DNA of 8,816 nt from Ruminococcus flavefaciens (GTDB lineage: Bacteria; Bacillota_A; Clostridia; Oscillospirales; Ruminococcaceae). The notes under the pieces are model-generated. The model did no database searches. It saw only the letters and a list, made by a program, of their open reading frames with translations, and was not told where the DNA came from. How positions within the stretch are numbered: the stretch's first letter is position 1; each line of letters starts with the position of its first letter. The DNA lies in contig SFFP01000066.1 of assembly GCA_004556875.1 (NCBI GenBank), positions 1 to 8,816 on the forward strand, read 5' to 3'. Below, piece by piece: positions 1-5,220 of the stretch. A program made the translations under genes and the position numbers.

Positions 1-159
1 CTTGAAATAGGCTGCGATATGCCTGTATACGGCAGATTTAACTTCGGTATAAAGGTCTATATGAACGGTGCGGTTTTCACAAATCTTGTAGAACGCGGAA
101 CACATTTCAATATAGATGCGGAAAAGGCACAGGCACTTATTGAGCATTACAGTGCATAA
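1..159 (+). CDS. C-terminal end of an unidentified protein (partial)
   Basis: Frame 1 is open from the window edge through 52 codons to a TAA at 157-159. The visible residues begin LEIGCDMPVYGRFNFGIKVY and end AQALIEHYSA. They read like a compact globular domain with no membrane segment or low-complexity stretch. I do not recognise the family from this tail. The reading frame is supported by ordinary amino-acid composition and by the strong rho-independent terminator 34 bases after the stop, as expected at the end of a transcription unit. The start and most of the protein lie outside the window. Confidence 0.65.
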   Translation, partial: LEIGCDMPVYGRFNFGIKVYMNGAVFTNLVERGTHFNIDAEKAQALIEHYSA

Positions 160-193
160 TGATGATCAGACTTTTTCATATGTAATATAAACA

Positions 194-225
194 AAACCGC
201 CGCAGGTCTTTATCTGCGGCGGTTT
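194..225 (+). terminator. Rho-independent terminator after the leftmost gene
   Basis: A perfect 12-bp stem, AAACCGCCGCAG (194-205) against CTGCGGCGGTTT (214-225), closes an 8-base loop. The A/T ends of the stem act as the A- and T-tracts, although no long T run follows. It lies just after the stop at 159, so it most likely ends that plus-strand transcript. Confidence 0.85.
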
Positions 226-237
226 CTGCATAACGTA

Positions 238-273
238 AAACAGACACGTATCCAAAAGGATAAGTGCCTGTTT
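238..273. terminator. Imperfect hairpin, possible second terminator
   Basis: A 16-nt arm at 238-253 pairs with 258-273 around an AAAA loop, with two mismatches (A-C and G-A). The 3' arm ends in TTT and the 5' arm begins AAA. It follows the perfect terminator at 194-225 by 12 bases, so it could be a backup terminator or another structured element. Function is inferred from shape only. Confidence 0.45.
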
Positions 274-526
274 CTGAGGATATGATCAAATAGAAGAAAC
301 ATTATCTGCAGAGTGATGGGGGGAGGATCTGCAGAAAGTTTCGGAGGATATCAGATCACTGAAGCTGATGAACGCTTCTGTTAATATAATCGGATAAGCC
401 TATCTTAATCAGACACTTTTCTGAAAAAAATTTTTTGAGGCAAATTGTCGGTATATGTCCTGCAATAGGCTTGATTTCGCTGTATCTTCAAGAGGACTGA
501 TACGGGTCATATCATCTTTTTATGGA
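274..526. other. Intergenic stretch without a confident gene
   Basis: No ORF with a good ribosome binding site was found here. It contains two TCTGCAGA palindromes flanking a G-rich GGGGGGAGG tract (around 306-336), an A-run/T-run palindrome near 424-436, and a possible hairpin in which GTCCT (457-461) and CTTGA (470-474) face TCAAG (488-492) and AGGAC (493-497). On the minus strand a 33-codon ORF runs from ATG at 508-510 to TGA at 409-411 (begins MTRISPLEDTAKSSLLQDIY). Its composition is protein-like, but it has no convincing ribosome binding site and lies downstream of a terminator, so I do not call it a gene. Confidence 0.4.
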
Positions 527-561
527 AAAGGCCTCCTGCGGCAGTGCTATAGGAGGTCTTT
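527..561 (-). terminator. Terminator of the YunG-like gene
   Basis: AAAGGCCTCCT (527-537) pairs with AGGAGGTCTTT (551-561) over 11 bp with one G-U wobble and a 13-base loop. Read on the minus strand the stem ends in CCTTTT, and it lies 46 bases after the stop of the minus-strand gene at 607. The AGGAGG inside the stem is therefore part of the hairpin, not a ribosome binding site. Confidence 0.75.
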
Positions 562-606
562 AAGATATAGTATTTTTCTGATATGGCATATCTTCACTGC
601 CGCAGA

Positions 607-1035
607 TCACAGCAGTTTTTTCAGCTCAGAACGCAGATATTCGTATCTTTCAAGCTTTTCAGTCTTTGCAAAATGAACTTCTCTGAACTGCTCACAGTTG
701 TTGACATAGCTGAGCTTTTCATCGCCGAACTGCTCGCTTGTAAGGTCGAAAACCACATCTCCGACAACATTATAGCAGTGATAATTTCCGCCGGGGCGAA
801 GGACTCCGTATACCTTGCCGCCGAAGATATCCTGCGCAAGAAAAGCTGTGATCGAGCACTGTCCGAGAGTGGGATTATCACAACTCCACTTTTCTCTCAG
901 ACGCGGAGCACAGGTATATCTGCACCATACTTTGCAGAGCGCGTCATAGAGCTGTTTCGGGTCATTGATACCCTTATATTCATCATTGACGGCAGGGACA
1001 TCAGCGTTTTCCCAGCCATAGAATTTATAACTCAT
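607..1035 (-). CDS. YunG-like protein of unknown function
   Basis: A 142-residue soluble protein. The centre has CDNPTLGQCSITAFLAQDIF, then GGNYHCYN and VVFDLTSEQF. This matches what I know of YunG-type hypothetical proteins of Bacillota (GQC..T, a His, then DLT). Cys60, His86 and Asp97 are in the order and setting of a papain/transglutaminase-like Cys-His-Asp triad, so a hydrolase or transferase role is possible but inferred; no substrate is known to me. The N-terminus adds Cys34, Cys38, Cys42 and Cys52. Start ATG at 1033-1035 is fixed by AGGAGGA (1041-1047) 5 to 6 bases upstream. It has its own consensus promoter (1076-1103) and terminator (527-561), so it is probably monocistronic, with possible readthrough from the Rrf2 gene 78 bases upstream. 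Confidence 0.8.
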   Translation of the reverse strand: MSYKFYGWENADVPAVNDEYKGINDPKQLYDALCKVWCRYTCAPRLREKWSCDNPTLGQCSITAFLAQDIFGGKVYGVLRPGGNYHCYNVVGDVVFDLTSEQFGDEKLSYVNNCEQFREVHFAKTEKLERYEYLRSELKKLL

Positions 1036-1075
1036 GGTATTTCCTCCTGCATAACAAATAGTGTTTCTGCTTACA

Positions 1076-1103
1076 ATTATACCATTTTTTTCTGAGCTGT
1101 CAA
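1076..1103 (-). promoter_or_regulatory. Consensus sigma-A promoter of the YunG-like gene
   Basis: Read on the minus strand: TTGACA (1098-1103), a 16-bp spacer, TATAAT (1076-1081). Both hexamers match the vegetative consensus exactly. The transcript would start near 1069 and carry a short leader of about 30 bases before the ATG at 1035. It lies between the stop of the Rrf2 gene and the start of the YunG-like gene. Confidence 0.85.
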
Positions 1104-1113
1104 GAAAAGAGTA

Positions 1114-1563
1114 TCATATATAATACATAGGCTCTTCTGTGAGCTGATCCTGTATCTCGCTGAACTTATCGCTTATAGTTTTCAGAGTCAGATTCTCGGA
1201 AAACTTCTGCATATAATCTGTAAAAGGCTCCCACAGACACATTGAGATAGCTTCTGTGACCGCAGGCATGAGCTTTTCGCTGAAAGAATTATTTGAAAGA
1301 ATAGTGTTGTCAAGAGCATTTACTATTTCCTTGAGAGTGATCTCAGAGGAAGGACGTGAGAGCACATAGCCGCCGCTTGCACCCTTAACGCTGTTGATGA
1401 TGCCTGTCTGACGGAGCAGGGGAAATATTTGTTCAAGATATTTTGCAGATATATTGTTTCTTTTTGAAATAGAGGCTACTTTTACTATGTTGCCGTTTGC
1501 GGAATTGACGGCAATGTCAACGAGAGCTATATTACCGCACTCGACCTTTGCTGATATTTTCAT
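1114..1563 (-). CDS. Rrf2-family transcriptional regulator without Fe-S cysteines
   Basis: A 149-residue DNA-binding protein. The N-terminus (MKISAKVECGNIALVDIAV) is the Rrf2 helix 1. The helix-turn-helix lies about residues 28-52 (SISKRNNISAKYLEQIFPLL) and the wing is SVKGASGGYVLSRP (58-71), a hallmark of the family. Only Cys9 and Cys109 are present. The three-cysteine cluster of IscR/NsrR-type members (around residues 90-106) is missing, so it should not bind an Fe-S cluster this way and resembles CymR/YwnA-type members. CymR represses cysteine genes in Bacillus and Staphylococcus. Because metY is divergent and adjacent, sulfur-amino-acid control is a reasonable inference, not proof. Start ATG at 1561-1563 with AAGGAG (1574-1579) 10 bases upstream. 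A palindrome over its own -10 box suggests autorepression. Confidence 0.88.
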   Translation of the reverse strand: MKISAKVECGNIALVDIAVNSANGNIVKVASISKRNNISAKYLEQIFPLLRQTGIINSVKGASGGYVLSRPSSEITLKEIVNALDNTILSNNSFSEKLMPAVTEAISMCLWEPFTDYMQKFSENLTLKTISDKFSEIQDQLTEEPMYYI

Positions 1564-1585
1564 ATATTATCATCTCCTTAAATCT

Positions 1586-1613
1586 TATTAATCCTATTAA
1601 TATACTAAGTATA
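1586..1613. promoter_or_regulatory. Two adjoining palindromes, probable Rrf2 operator
   Basis: TATACT-A-AGTATA (1601-1613) is a perfect palindrome that coincides with the -10 hexamer and the predicted start site of the Rrf2 gene. Directly beside it, TATTAAT-CCT-ATTAATA (1586-1602) is another perfect 7+7 repeat in the early leader. A dimeric repressor bound here would block the Rrf2 promoter. The site fits autorepression, which is common among Rrf2 regulators. Assigning it to this protein is inference. Confidence 0.55.
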
Positions 1614-1636
1614 TCACGGCGGATAAAATATTTCAA
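1608..1636 (-). promoter_or_regulatory. Sigma-A promoter of the Rrf2 gene
   Basis: Minus strand: TTGAAA (1631-1636), 17-bp spacer, TATACT (1608-1613). Five of six -35 bases match consensus, and spacing is ideal. The predicted start near 1601 gives a leader of about 38 bases. The promoter is back to back with the metY promoter 50 bases away. Confidence 0.75.
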
Positions 1637-1641
1637 GTATC

Positions 1642-1699
1642 TGAGTTATAGATAAAATCTATAACTCACTATGACTTTTTTGAATTGGACAATCATAGT
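1642..1699. promoter_or_regulatory. CTATRAYT half-site array, probable LysR-type operator of metY
   Basis: Four related half-sites occur. AGTTATAG (1644-1651) and CTATAACT (1659-1666) form a perfect 12-bp inverted repeat with an AAA centre (1642-1668) that contains a T-N11-A core. CTATGACT (1669-1676) and AATCATAG (1691-1698) form a second, wider inverted pair (ACTATGA-N18-TCATAGT) over the metY -35 region. The second and third half-sites are exactly 10 bp apart, on one DNA face. The first palindrome is centred about 66 bp upstream of the predicted metY start, the usual recognition position for LysR-type activators, with the second pair in the activation-site position. Which LysR protein binds is unknown. 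Confidence 0.6.
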
Positions 1700-1714
1700 A
1701 ATTCGATGTATAAT
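1686..1714 (+). promoter_or_regulatory. metY promoter
   Basis: TATAAT at 1709-1714 is a perfect -10 hexamer. The best -35 is TGGACA (1686-1691) with a 17-bp spacer; it matches TTGACA only partly, as expected for an activator-dependent promoter. The start would be near 1721, giving a leader of about 170 bases that contains a small ORF and hairpins. The CTATRAYT sites overlap and precede the -35. Confidence 0.7.
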
Positions 1715-1745
1715 ATAAACATACCAAACGAAAGGGGCGGTAAAG

Positions 1746-1835
1746 ATGAAAATTAACAGATCGAATACCATTGATAATCTCCGTTCCATTGTGAAAGGAA
1801 CAGACCGAATGTACCTGTCACAGCGATGTCGCTGA
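1746..1835 (+). CDS. 29-residue leader peptide ORF upstream of metY
   Basis: ATG at 1746 is preceded by AAAGGGG (1731-1737) at 8 bases, a good Shine-Dalgarno sequence, only about 25 bases after the predicted transcription start. The ORF runs 29 codons to TGA at 1833-1835. It begins MKINRSNTIDNL, has six Arg/Lys-rich positions, and ends DRMYLSQRCR, so a single Cys codon (TGU, 1827-1829) stands next to last. It lies 57 bases before metY in the same transcript. Cys-ending leader peptides that sense cysteine supply by translation are known from sulfur genes of Actinobacteria; I infer a similar attenuation or coupling role here. I do not recognise this exact peptide. Chance occurrence is possible but the ribosome binding site, position and Cys codon argue against it. 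Confidence 0.6.
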   Translation: MKINRSNTIDNLRSIVKGTDRMYLSQRCR

Positions 1836-1842
1836 AAACAGG
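1783..1842 (+). promoter_or_regulatory. Two hairpins in the metY leader RNA
   Basis: The first is GTTCC/GGAAC (1783-1787 with 1797-1801). The second is stronger: CCTGT (1814-1818) with ACAGG (1838-1842) outside and CAGCG (1821-1825) with CGCTG (1830-1834) inside, closed by a 4-base loop AUGU. That loop holds the leader peptide's only Cys codon, and the 3' strand holds its stop codon. A ribosome waiting at the Cys codon would melt this stem. No U-tract follows, so it is not a plain terminator. A further AT stem (ATAAAT 1860-1865 / ATTTAT 1872-1877) abuts the metY ribosome binding site. No S-box or T-box signature is visible. Confidence 0.5.
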
Positions 1843-1892
1843 ACGCATACAAGATCATTATAAATACTTTCATTTATCAGGAGGAAATTACC

Positions 1893-3182
1893 ATGTCTAA
1901 TAATAAATTACATTTTGAAACACTTCAGCTTCACGTAGGACAGGAGCAAGCTGATCCCGCAACAGACGCAAGAGCAGTACCGATCTACGCGACTACATCT
2001 TACGTTTTCCATAATTCACAGCACGCCGCAGACCGCTTCGGACTGAAGGATGCAGGAAATATCTACGGCAGACTCACAAACTCCACACAGGACGTTTTTG
2101 AAAAGAGAATTGCCGCACTTGAGGGCGGCGTTGCTGGTCTTGCACTGGCTTCGGGTGCAGCTGCTATTACTTATACAATACAGGCACTTGCAAAGGCAGG
2201 CGAGAACATCGTAGCTTCAAAGACTATCTATGGCGGCACATATAATCTGCTGGCACATACACTTCCGCTTTACGGAATAACAACAAAATTCGTTGATCCA
2301 AGCGTTGACGGAGACTTCGAGGCTGCCATTGATGAGAACACAAAGGCACTTTATATCGAAACTCTCGGTAATCCGAATTCCAACGCAATTGATATAGAAA
2401 AGATCGCAAAGATCGCTCATGCACACGGTATACCGCTGGTTGTGGACAATACCTTTGCTACACCGTTCCTTGTACGTCCTATAGAGTACGGAGCAGATAT
2501 CGTTGTACATTCCGCAACTAAGTTCATAGGCGGTCACGGTACAGCTATCGGCGGCGTTATCGTTGACAGCGGAAACTTTGACTGGGCGGCATCAGGCAGA
2601 TATCCGTGGGTATCAGAGCCTAATCCAAGCTATCACGGCGTAAGCTTCACAGCAGCAGTAGGTGCGGCTGCATTCGTAACATATATCAGAGCAATACTGC
2701 TTCGTGATACAGGTGCAACGCTTTCACCATTCCATGCTTTCATCTTCTTACAGGGACTTGAAACGCTTTCACTGCGAGTAGAGCGTCATACCTCAAATTC
2801 GCAGAAAATAGTGGAATACCTCGCAAATCACCCACAGGTGGAAGCGGTGCACCATCCTTCGCTTGAGACAGAGCCGAGCCATGAGATATACAAGAAGTAT
2901 TTTCCTAACGGCGGCGGCAGCATCTTCACCTTTGATATAAAGGGAACTGAGGACGATGCTAAGAAATTCATTGATAATCTTGCAATATTCTCTCTCCTTG
3001 CAAACGTTGCAGACGTGAAGTCCCTTGTCATTCATCCTGCTTCCACAACACATTCACAGCTCACAACAGAGGAGCTTGCTGAACAGGGCATCAAGCCTAA
3101 CACTATCCGTCTGTCTATCGGTACAGAATATATAGACGACCTTATTGCAGCATTGGATGACGCATTTGCTGCAATTAAGTGA
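1893..3182 (+). CDS. metY: O-acetylhomoserine sulfhydrylase (aminocarboxypropyltransferase)
   Basis: A 429-residue cytoplasmic PLP enzyme of the Cys/Met-metabolism (trans-sulfuration) fold type I family. It joins O-acetylhomoserine with sulfide (or methanethiol) to make homocysteine (or methionine). Visible landmarks: IYATTSYVF (31-39), the YGR loop Y58-R60 that contributes to the neighbouring subunit's PLP phosphate site, SGAAA (87-91), the PLP-ring Asp185 in VVDNTFATP, and the Schiff-base Lys210 in HSATKFIGGHG. It also has HPASTTHSQL (381-390), characteristic of MetY/MetB-type enzymes, and the substrate-carboxylate Arg406 in TIRLSIG. Length fits MetY (about 425-430), longer than cystathionine gamma-synthases (about 380), because of the insert around 226-275. 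Start ATG has AGGAGG (1879-1884) 8 bases upstream. It is transcribed alone, ending at the terminator at 3259-3296, and is probably regulated by the leader and operators upstream. Confidence 0.95.
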   Translation: MSNNKLHFETLQLHVGQEQADPATDARAVPIYATTSYVFHNSQHAADRFGLKDAGNIYGRLTNSTQDVFEKRIAALEGGVAGLALASGAAAITYTIQALAKAGENIVASKTIYGGTYNLLAHTLPLYGITTKFVDPSVDGDFEAAIDENTKALYIETLGNPNSNAIDIEKIAKIAHAHGIPLVVDNTFATPFLVRPIEYGADIVVHSATKFIGGHGTAIGGVIVDSGNFDWAASGRYPWVSEPNPSYHGVSFTAAVGAAAFVTYIRAILLRDTGATLSPFHAFIFLQGLETLSLRVERHTSNSQKIVEYLANHPQVEAVHHPSLETEPSHEIYKKYFPNGGGSIFTFDIKGTEDDAKKFIDNLAIFSLLANVADVKSLVIHPASTTHSQLTTEELAEQGIKPNTIRLSIGTEYIDDLIAALDDAFAAIK

Positions 3183-3258
3183 TAAAGCTGAAAACATTGA
3201 ATGTATAACCTCCTAAAATATACATTAAGTTTGCCATACAACATACAACATATACAAG

Positions 3259-3296
3259 AAAAACGACTTTTGCGGATATTGCGGAAGTCGTTTTTT
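3259..3296. terminator. Bidirectional terminator between metY and the C_GCAxxG gene
   Basis: AAAAACGACTT (3259-3269) pairs with AAGTCGTTTTT (3285-3295), extended by U-G and GC pairs inside. A T6 tract lies on the plus strand, and the A-run at 3259-3263 gives a T-run on the minus strand. It separates two convergent genes and can serve both. Confidence 0.9.
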
Positions 3297-3302
3297 CATG
3301 TA

Positions 3303-3659
3303 TCATTCATTGTTTTCCAGCATTGCTTCGAGAATTTCAGCGGAATCTGTCACACAGCCTCTGCAGGTGCGCAGACCTCCGCGAAGCTCACGGCACATGA
3401 CGGATTTGTTCATTTCAGTGAATTTTCTTTCAAATTCGGATATTTCGGGGGAGTCTTCGCCGTATTTTCTTGCAAGAACGTATTCCGCAGCCATAACAGC
3501 TCCGCATTTTCCCATTCTTCCTCCTGCAAACGGACTTGCAGCCGCCTTAGCTTCCTGCTCCGTCATGCCTGCGTCCTCAGCAAAAGCACAGAGTACCGAA
3601 GCCGAACAGCTGTAGAAGCTTTTGTGGTTTTTTACAGCCTTTTCAGATTTTTCTGCCAT
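3303..3659 (-). CDS. C_GCAxxG_C_C family redox-type protein
   Basis: A 118-residue small soluble protein with six cysteines: C18 and C24 in SCSASVLCAF, C52 in AGGRMGKCGAVMAAEY, C89 in VMCREL, and C99/C102 in RTCRGC. The spacing and the MG.CGA... segment followed by LARKYG match the C_GCAxxG_C_C family (PF09719/TIGR01909), described as probably redox-active and often found in anaerobes. The reaction is not known. Conserved cysteines suggest metal binding or thiol redox chemistry. Start ATG (3657-3659) follows AAGGAG (3668-3673) by 8 bases. It has its own promoter (3689-3717) and ends at the shared terminator. It is a single-gene unit between metY and the large operon, with no obvious link to either. 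Confidence 0.85.
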   Translation of the reverse strand: MAEKSEKAVKNHKSFYSCSASVLCAFAEDAGMTEQEAKAAASPFAGGRMGKCGAVMAAEYVLARKYGEDSPEISEFERKFTEMNKSVMCRELRGGLRTCRGCVTDSAEILEAMLENNE

Positions 3660-3688
3660 GATGACATCTCCTTGATAATGATGATACT

Positions 3689-3717
3689 ATTTTAACATAA
3701 AAGCTCGGAAATAGCAA
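3689..3717 (-). promoter_or_regulatory. Promoter of the C_GCAxxG gene
   Basis: Minus strand: TTGCTA (3712-3717), 17-bp spacer, TAAAAT (3689-3694). This gives a start near 3682 and a leader of about 23 bases containing the ribosome binding site. A closely similar 25-base sequence recurs at 8574-8598. Confidence 0.65.
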
Positions 3718-3768
3718 CAGACGCGGAGAAATATCTGCCGTTTTTTTATCTTATACGATCAACGAAAC

Positions 3769-3800
3769 AAAACGGCGATTCATCATTGAACCGCCGTTTT
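3769..3800 (-). terminator. Terminator of the seven-gene operon
   Basis: AAAACGGCG (3769-3777) pairs perfectly with CGCCGTTTT (3792-3800) over a 14-base loop. On the minus strand it is followed by TTTTGTTTCGTT. The hairpin overlaps the last codons and stop of the DUF4405 gene (stop at 3783-3785 in the loop), so the operon ends here. Confidence 0.85.
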
Positions 3801-4442
3801 ATTATTTCGTTTTAAAAGCATTTGCAGGGTATATCCGACATAGGCAAAAAGTACCATGACAGACAGGTATTGTAATGTTGTCAGCACCGCCGAAGCAGAC
3901 GTGTCGATAAATACGAACTGCACCTTGCCAAACATATAGTCTGCAAATTTCAGCGAGATGAACTCATATACTCCGACTGCACCGATTATCCCGAAAACGA
4001 TACGAAGTGACCATATCAGTGCCTTGTTTTTCAGCTTCATTCGAGCTGCCATCTGCGAAATATGCATACCGAGATGAACGCTCATCAGCACAAATCCCCA
4101 GTAGGCGCACAGCATATGTATTGTTCTTGCGGTCATTGCTCCGCCGATGTTCACAAAGGTGAAAATGTGTTTTGAGATCACGATACCGCTGTACATTAGT
4201 CCGATCATACACAGGAACACAAGCGCATTGACAGCAGTGTTCACGCTCCTGCGAAGGTCATATTTCCCCTTGAAAAGTGACATTATCCAGCCGAAGTTCA
4301 TGATATGATGTGCGATGAACAGACCGAACATCGCAATTCCGATCACTTCATGTGCCGTTTCTCCCACGATAGAATAGCACATGAGAACAGGCAGAGCCGC
4401 TGTCATCAGAATGTCAGCGGCTGTTTTTATCTTCATTTTCAT
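3783..4442 (-). CDS. DUF4405-type multi-pass membrane protein, putative haem b electron carrier
   Basis: A 219-residue integral membrane protein with about five to six hydrophobic helices (roughly 9-27, 33-57, 68-90, 107-128, 143-163, 185-208) and a basic C-terminus. Histidines lie in or near helices: H45-H46 in FIAHHIMNFGW, H92, H109 in TIHML, H123 and H127 in SVHLGMH. This pattern fits the DUF4405 family and resembles b-type cytochrome membrane proteins, so haem binding is a reasonable inference. I start it at ATG 4440-4442 (or ATG 4434-4436): the frame is open to 4718, but those upstream 92 codons overlap the flavodoxin gene and are not protein-like. The upstream stop TGA is separated from ATG by one base and there is no good ribosome binding site, so translation is probably coupled. 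Last gene of the operon. It may pass electrons to or from the lipid-anchored flavodoxin encoded just before it. Confidence 0.75.
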   Translation of the reverse strand: MKMKIKTAADILMTAALPVLMCYSIVGETAHEVIGIAMFGLFIAHHIMNFGWIMSLFKGKYDLRRSVNTAVNALVFLCMIGLMYSGIVISKHIFTFVNIGGAMTARTIHMLCAYWGFVLMSVHLGMHISQMAARMKLKNKALIWSLRIVFGIIGAVGVYEFISLKFADYMFGKVQFVFIDTSASAVLTTLQYLSVMVLFAYVGYTLQMLLKRNNKTAVQ

Positions 4443-4443
4443 A

Positions 4444-5208
4444 TCAGAAACCCAGCCCGTCAAGCCAGTCACGGACAGACTGCTGTGTATCAGAGCTGAA
4501 CTCCTGTGCAGTCTTGCCTTGAATCGCCATACCTTCAAGCACCTGTGCATTCGGCAGATAGCTTCCGATCGCAGAATAAGTTCCTGATTCACCGCTGCCT
4601 TCGTGGGTGTTGAACGGAATAACCACCTTGTCGGAGAAATCGTAGCTGTCCATGAAGGTATAGACCGCCATCGGCATATCGCCCCACCAGATCGGATAGC
4701 CGAGGAACACGATGTCATACTGCTCCATATTCTCTACACCGCCCTGAATTTCAGGTCGGGCTTTGTCGGCAAGCTCCTGCTTTGCCACATCGCAGCAGTC
4801 ATCATAGTCCGCAGGATAGGGCGTGACTGTCTCGATATGAAAGCTGTCCGCACCGACTTCATCTGCGATATACTCTGCCACGATCTGTGTATTGCCCACA
4901 TCTACCGTGCCGACGTTGTAATTCTCATCGGCTCTGGAAAAGTACGCAACGAGGATATTTTTGCCGTCAGACGCAGGCTCGTTTTCCGACGGTGTTGCAT
5001 CTGTGACCTCTTCGCTTTCTGCGGAAGTATTCTCTGCTTTCTCCGAAGTTGTTTCGGTATTGCTATCCTTCTTGTTAAGCTTTTCCTGCACTGCTGCCTT
5101 ATCGCTGTCAGTAACACTTGGGGCAGAGGCAGGCTCTCCGCTGCCGCAGGCAGTCATGGTCAGAGCCATGAACAGTGCAGATGCAATAACAGATATCTTA
5201 TGCTTCAT
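4444..5208 (-). CDS. Lipid-anchored flavodoxin (flavodoxin_4-type lipoprotein)
   Basis: 254 residues. The N-terminus MKHKISVIASALFMALTMTAC is a lipoprotein signal with the acceptor Cys at residue 21, then a Ser/Glu/Thr-rich linker (about 22-82) and a flavodoxin domain (84-254). Domain marks: strand 1 NILVAYFSR with the FMN-phosphate loop up to GNTQIVAEYI (about 84-115), KQELADKARPEI (143-154), GYPIWWGDMP (170-179) beside the flavin ring, and NTHEGSGESG (200-209). It should carry FMN outside the membrane, which is unusual since most flavodoxins are cytoplasmic. A GTG at 5215-5217 is in frame, but AAGGAG (5217-5222) sits 8 bases before ATG 5206-5208 and overlaps that GTG, so the ATG is the start. 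It follows the acetyltransferase by 12 bases and is followed by the DUF4405 gene after 1 base. Confidence 0.85.
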   Translation of the reverse strand: MKHKISVIASALFMALTMTACGSGEPASAPSVTDSDKAAVQEKLNKKDSNTETTSEKAENTSAESEEVTDATPSENEPASDGKNILVAYFSRADENYNVGTVDVGNTQIVAEYIADEVGADSFHIETVTPYPADYDDCCDVAKQELADKARPEIQGGVENMEQYDIVFLGYPIWWGDMPMAVYTFMDSYDFSDKVVIPFNTHEGSGESGTYSAIGSYLPNAQVLEGMAIQGKTAQEFSSDTQQSVRDWLDGLGF

Positions 5209-5220
5209 ATTAATCACTCC

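Noticed and set aside
306..336. TCTGCAGA palindromes around a G-rich tract as a recombination or origin site
   Set aside because: Only two short copies, with no neighbouring integrase, replication gene or further repeats.
527..561. AGGAGG at 551-556 as a ribosome binding site for a plus-strand ORF
   Set aside because: It is the arm of an 11-bp terminator stem and is too far from the next ATG in a good frame.
583..1095. Plus-strand ORF of 170 codons opposite the YunG-like gene
   Set aside because: It lies antisense to a gene with clear promoter, ribosome binding site and family motifs, and has no ribosome binding site of its own.
1721..1892. SAM (S-box) or T-box riboswitch upstream of metY
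   Set aside because: No S-box core (such as AGAGGTGGAGGGA) and no T-box AGGGTGG-type sequence is present; the leader instead has a small ORF and short hairpins.
4443..4718. N-terminal extension of the DUF4405 protein, 92 extra codons
   Set aside because: It lies wholly inside the flavodoxin gene in another frame and its residues look like a frame shadow; the membrane protein begins naturally at 4442 or 4436.
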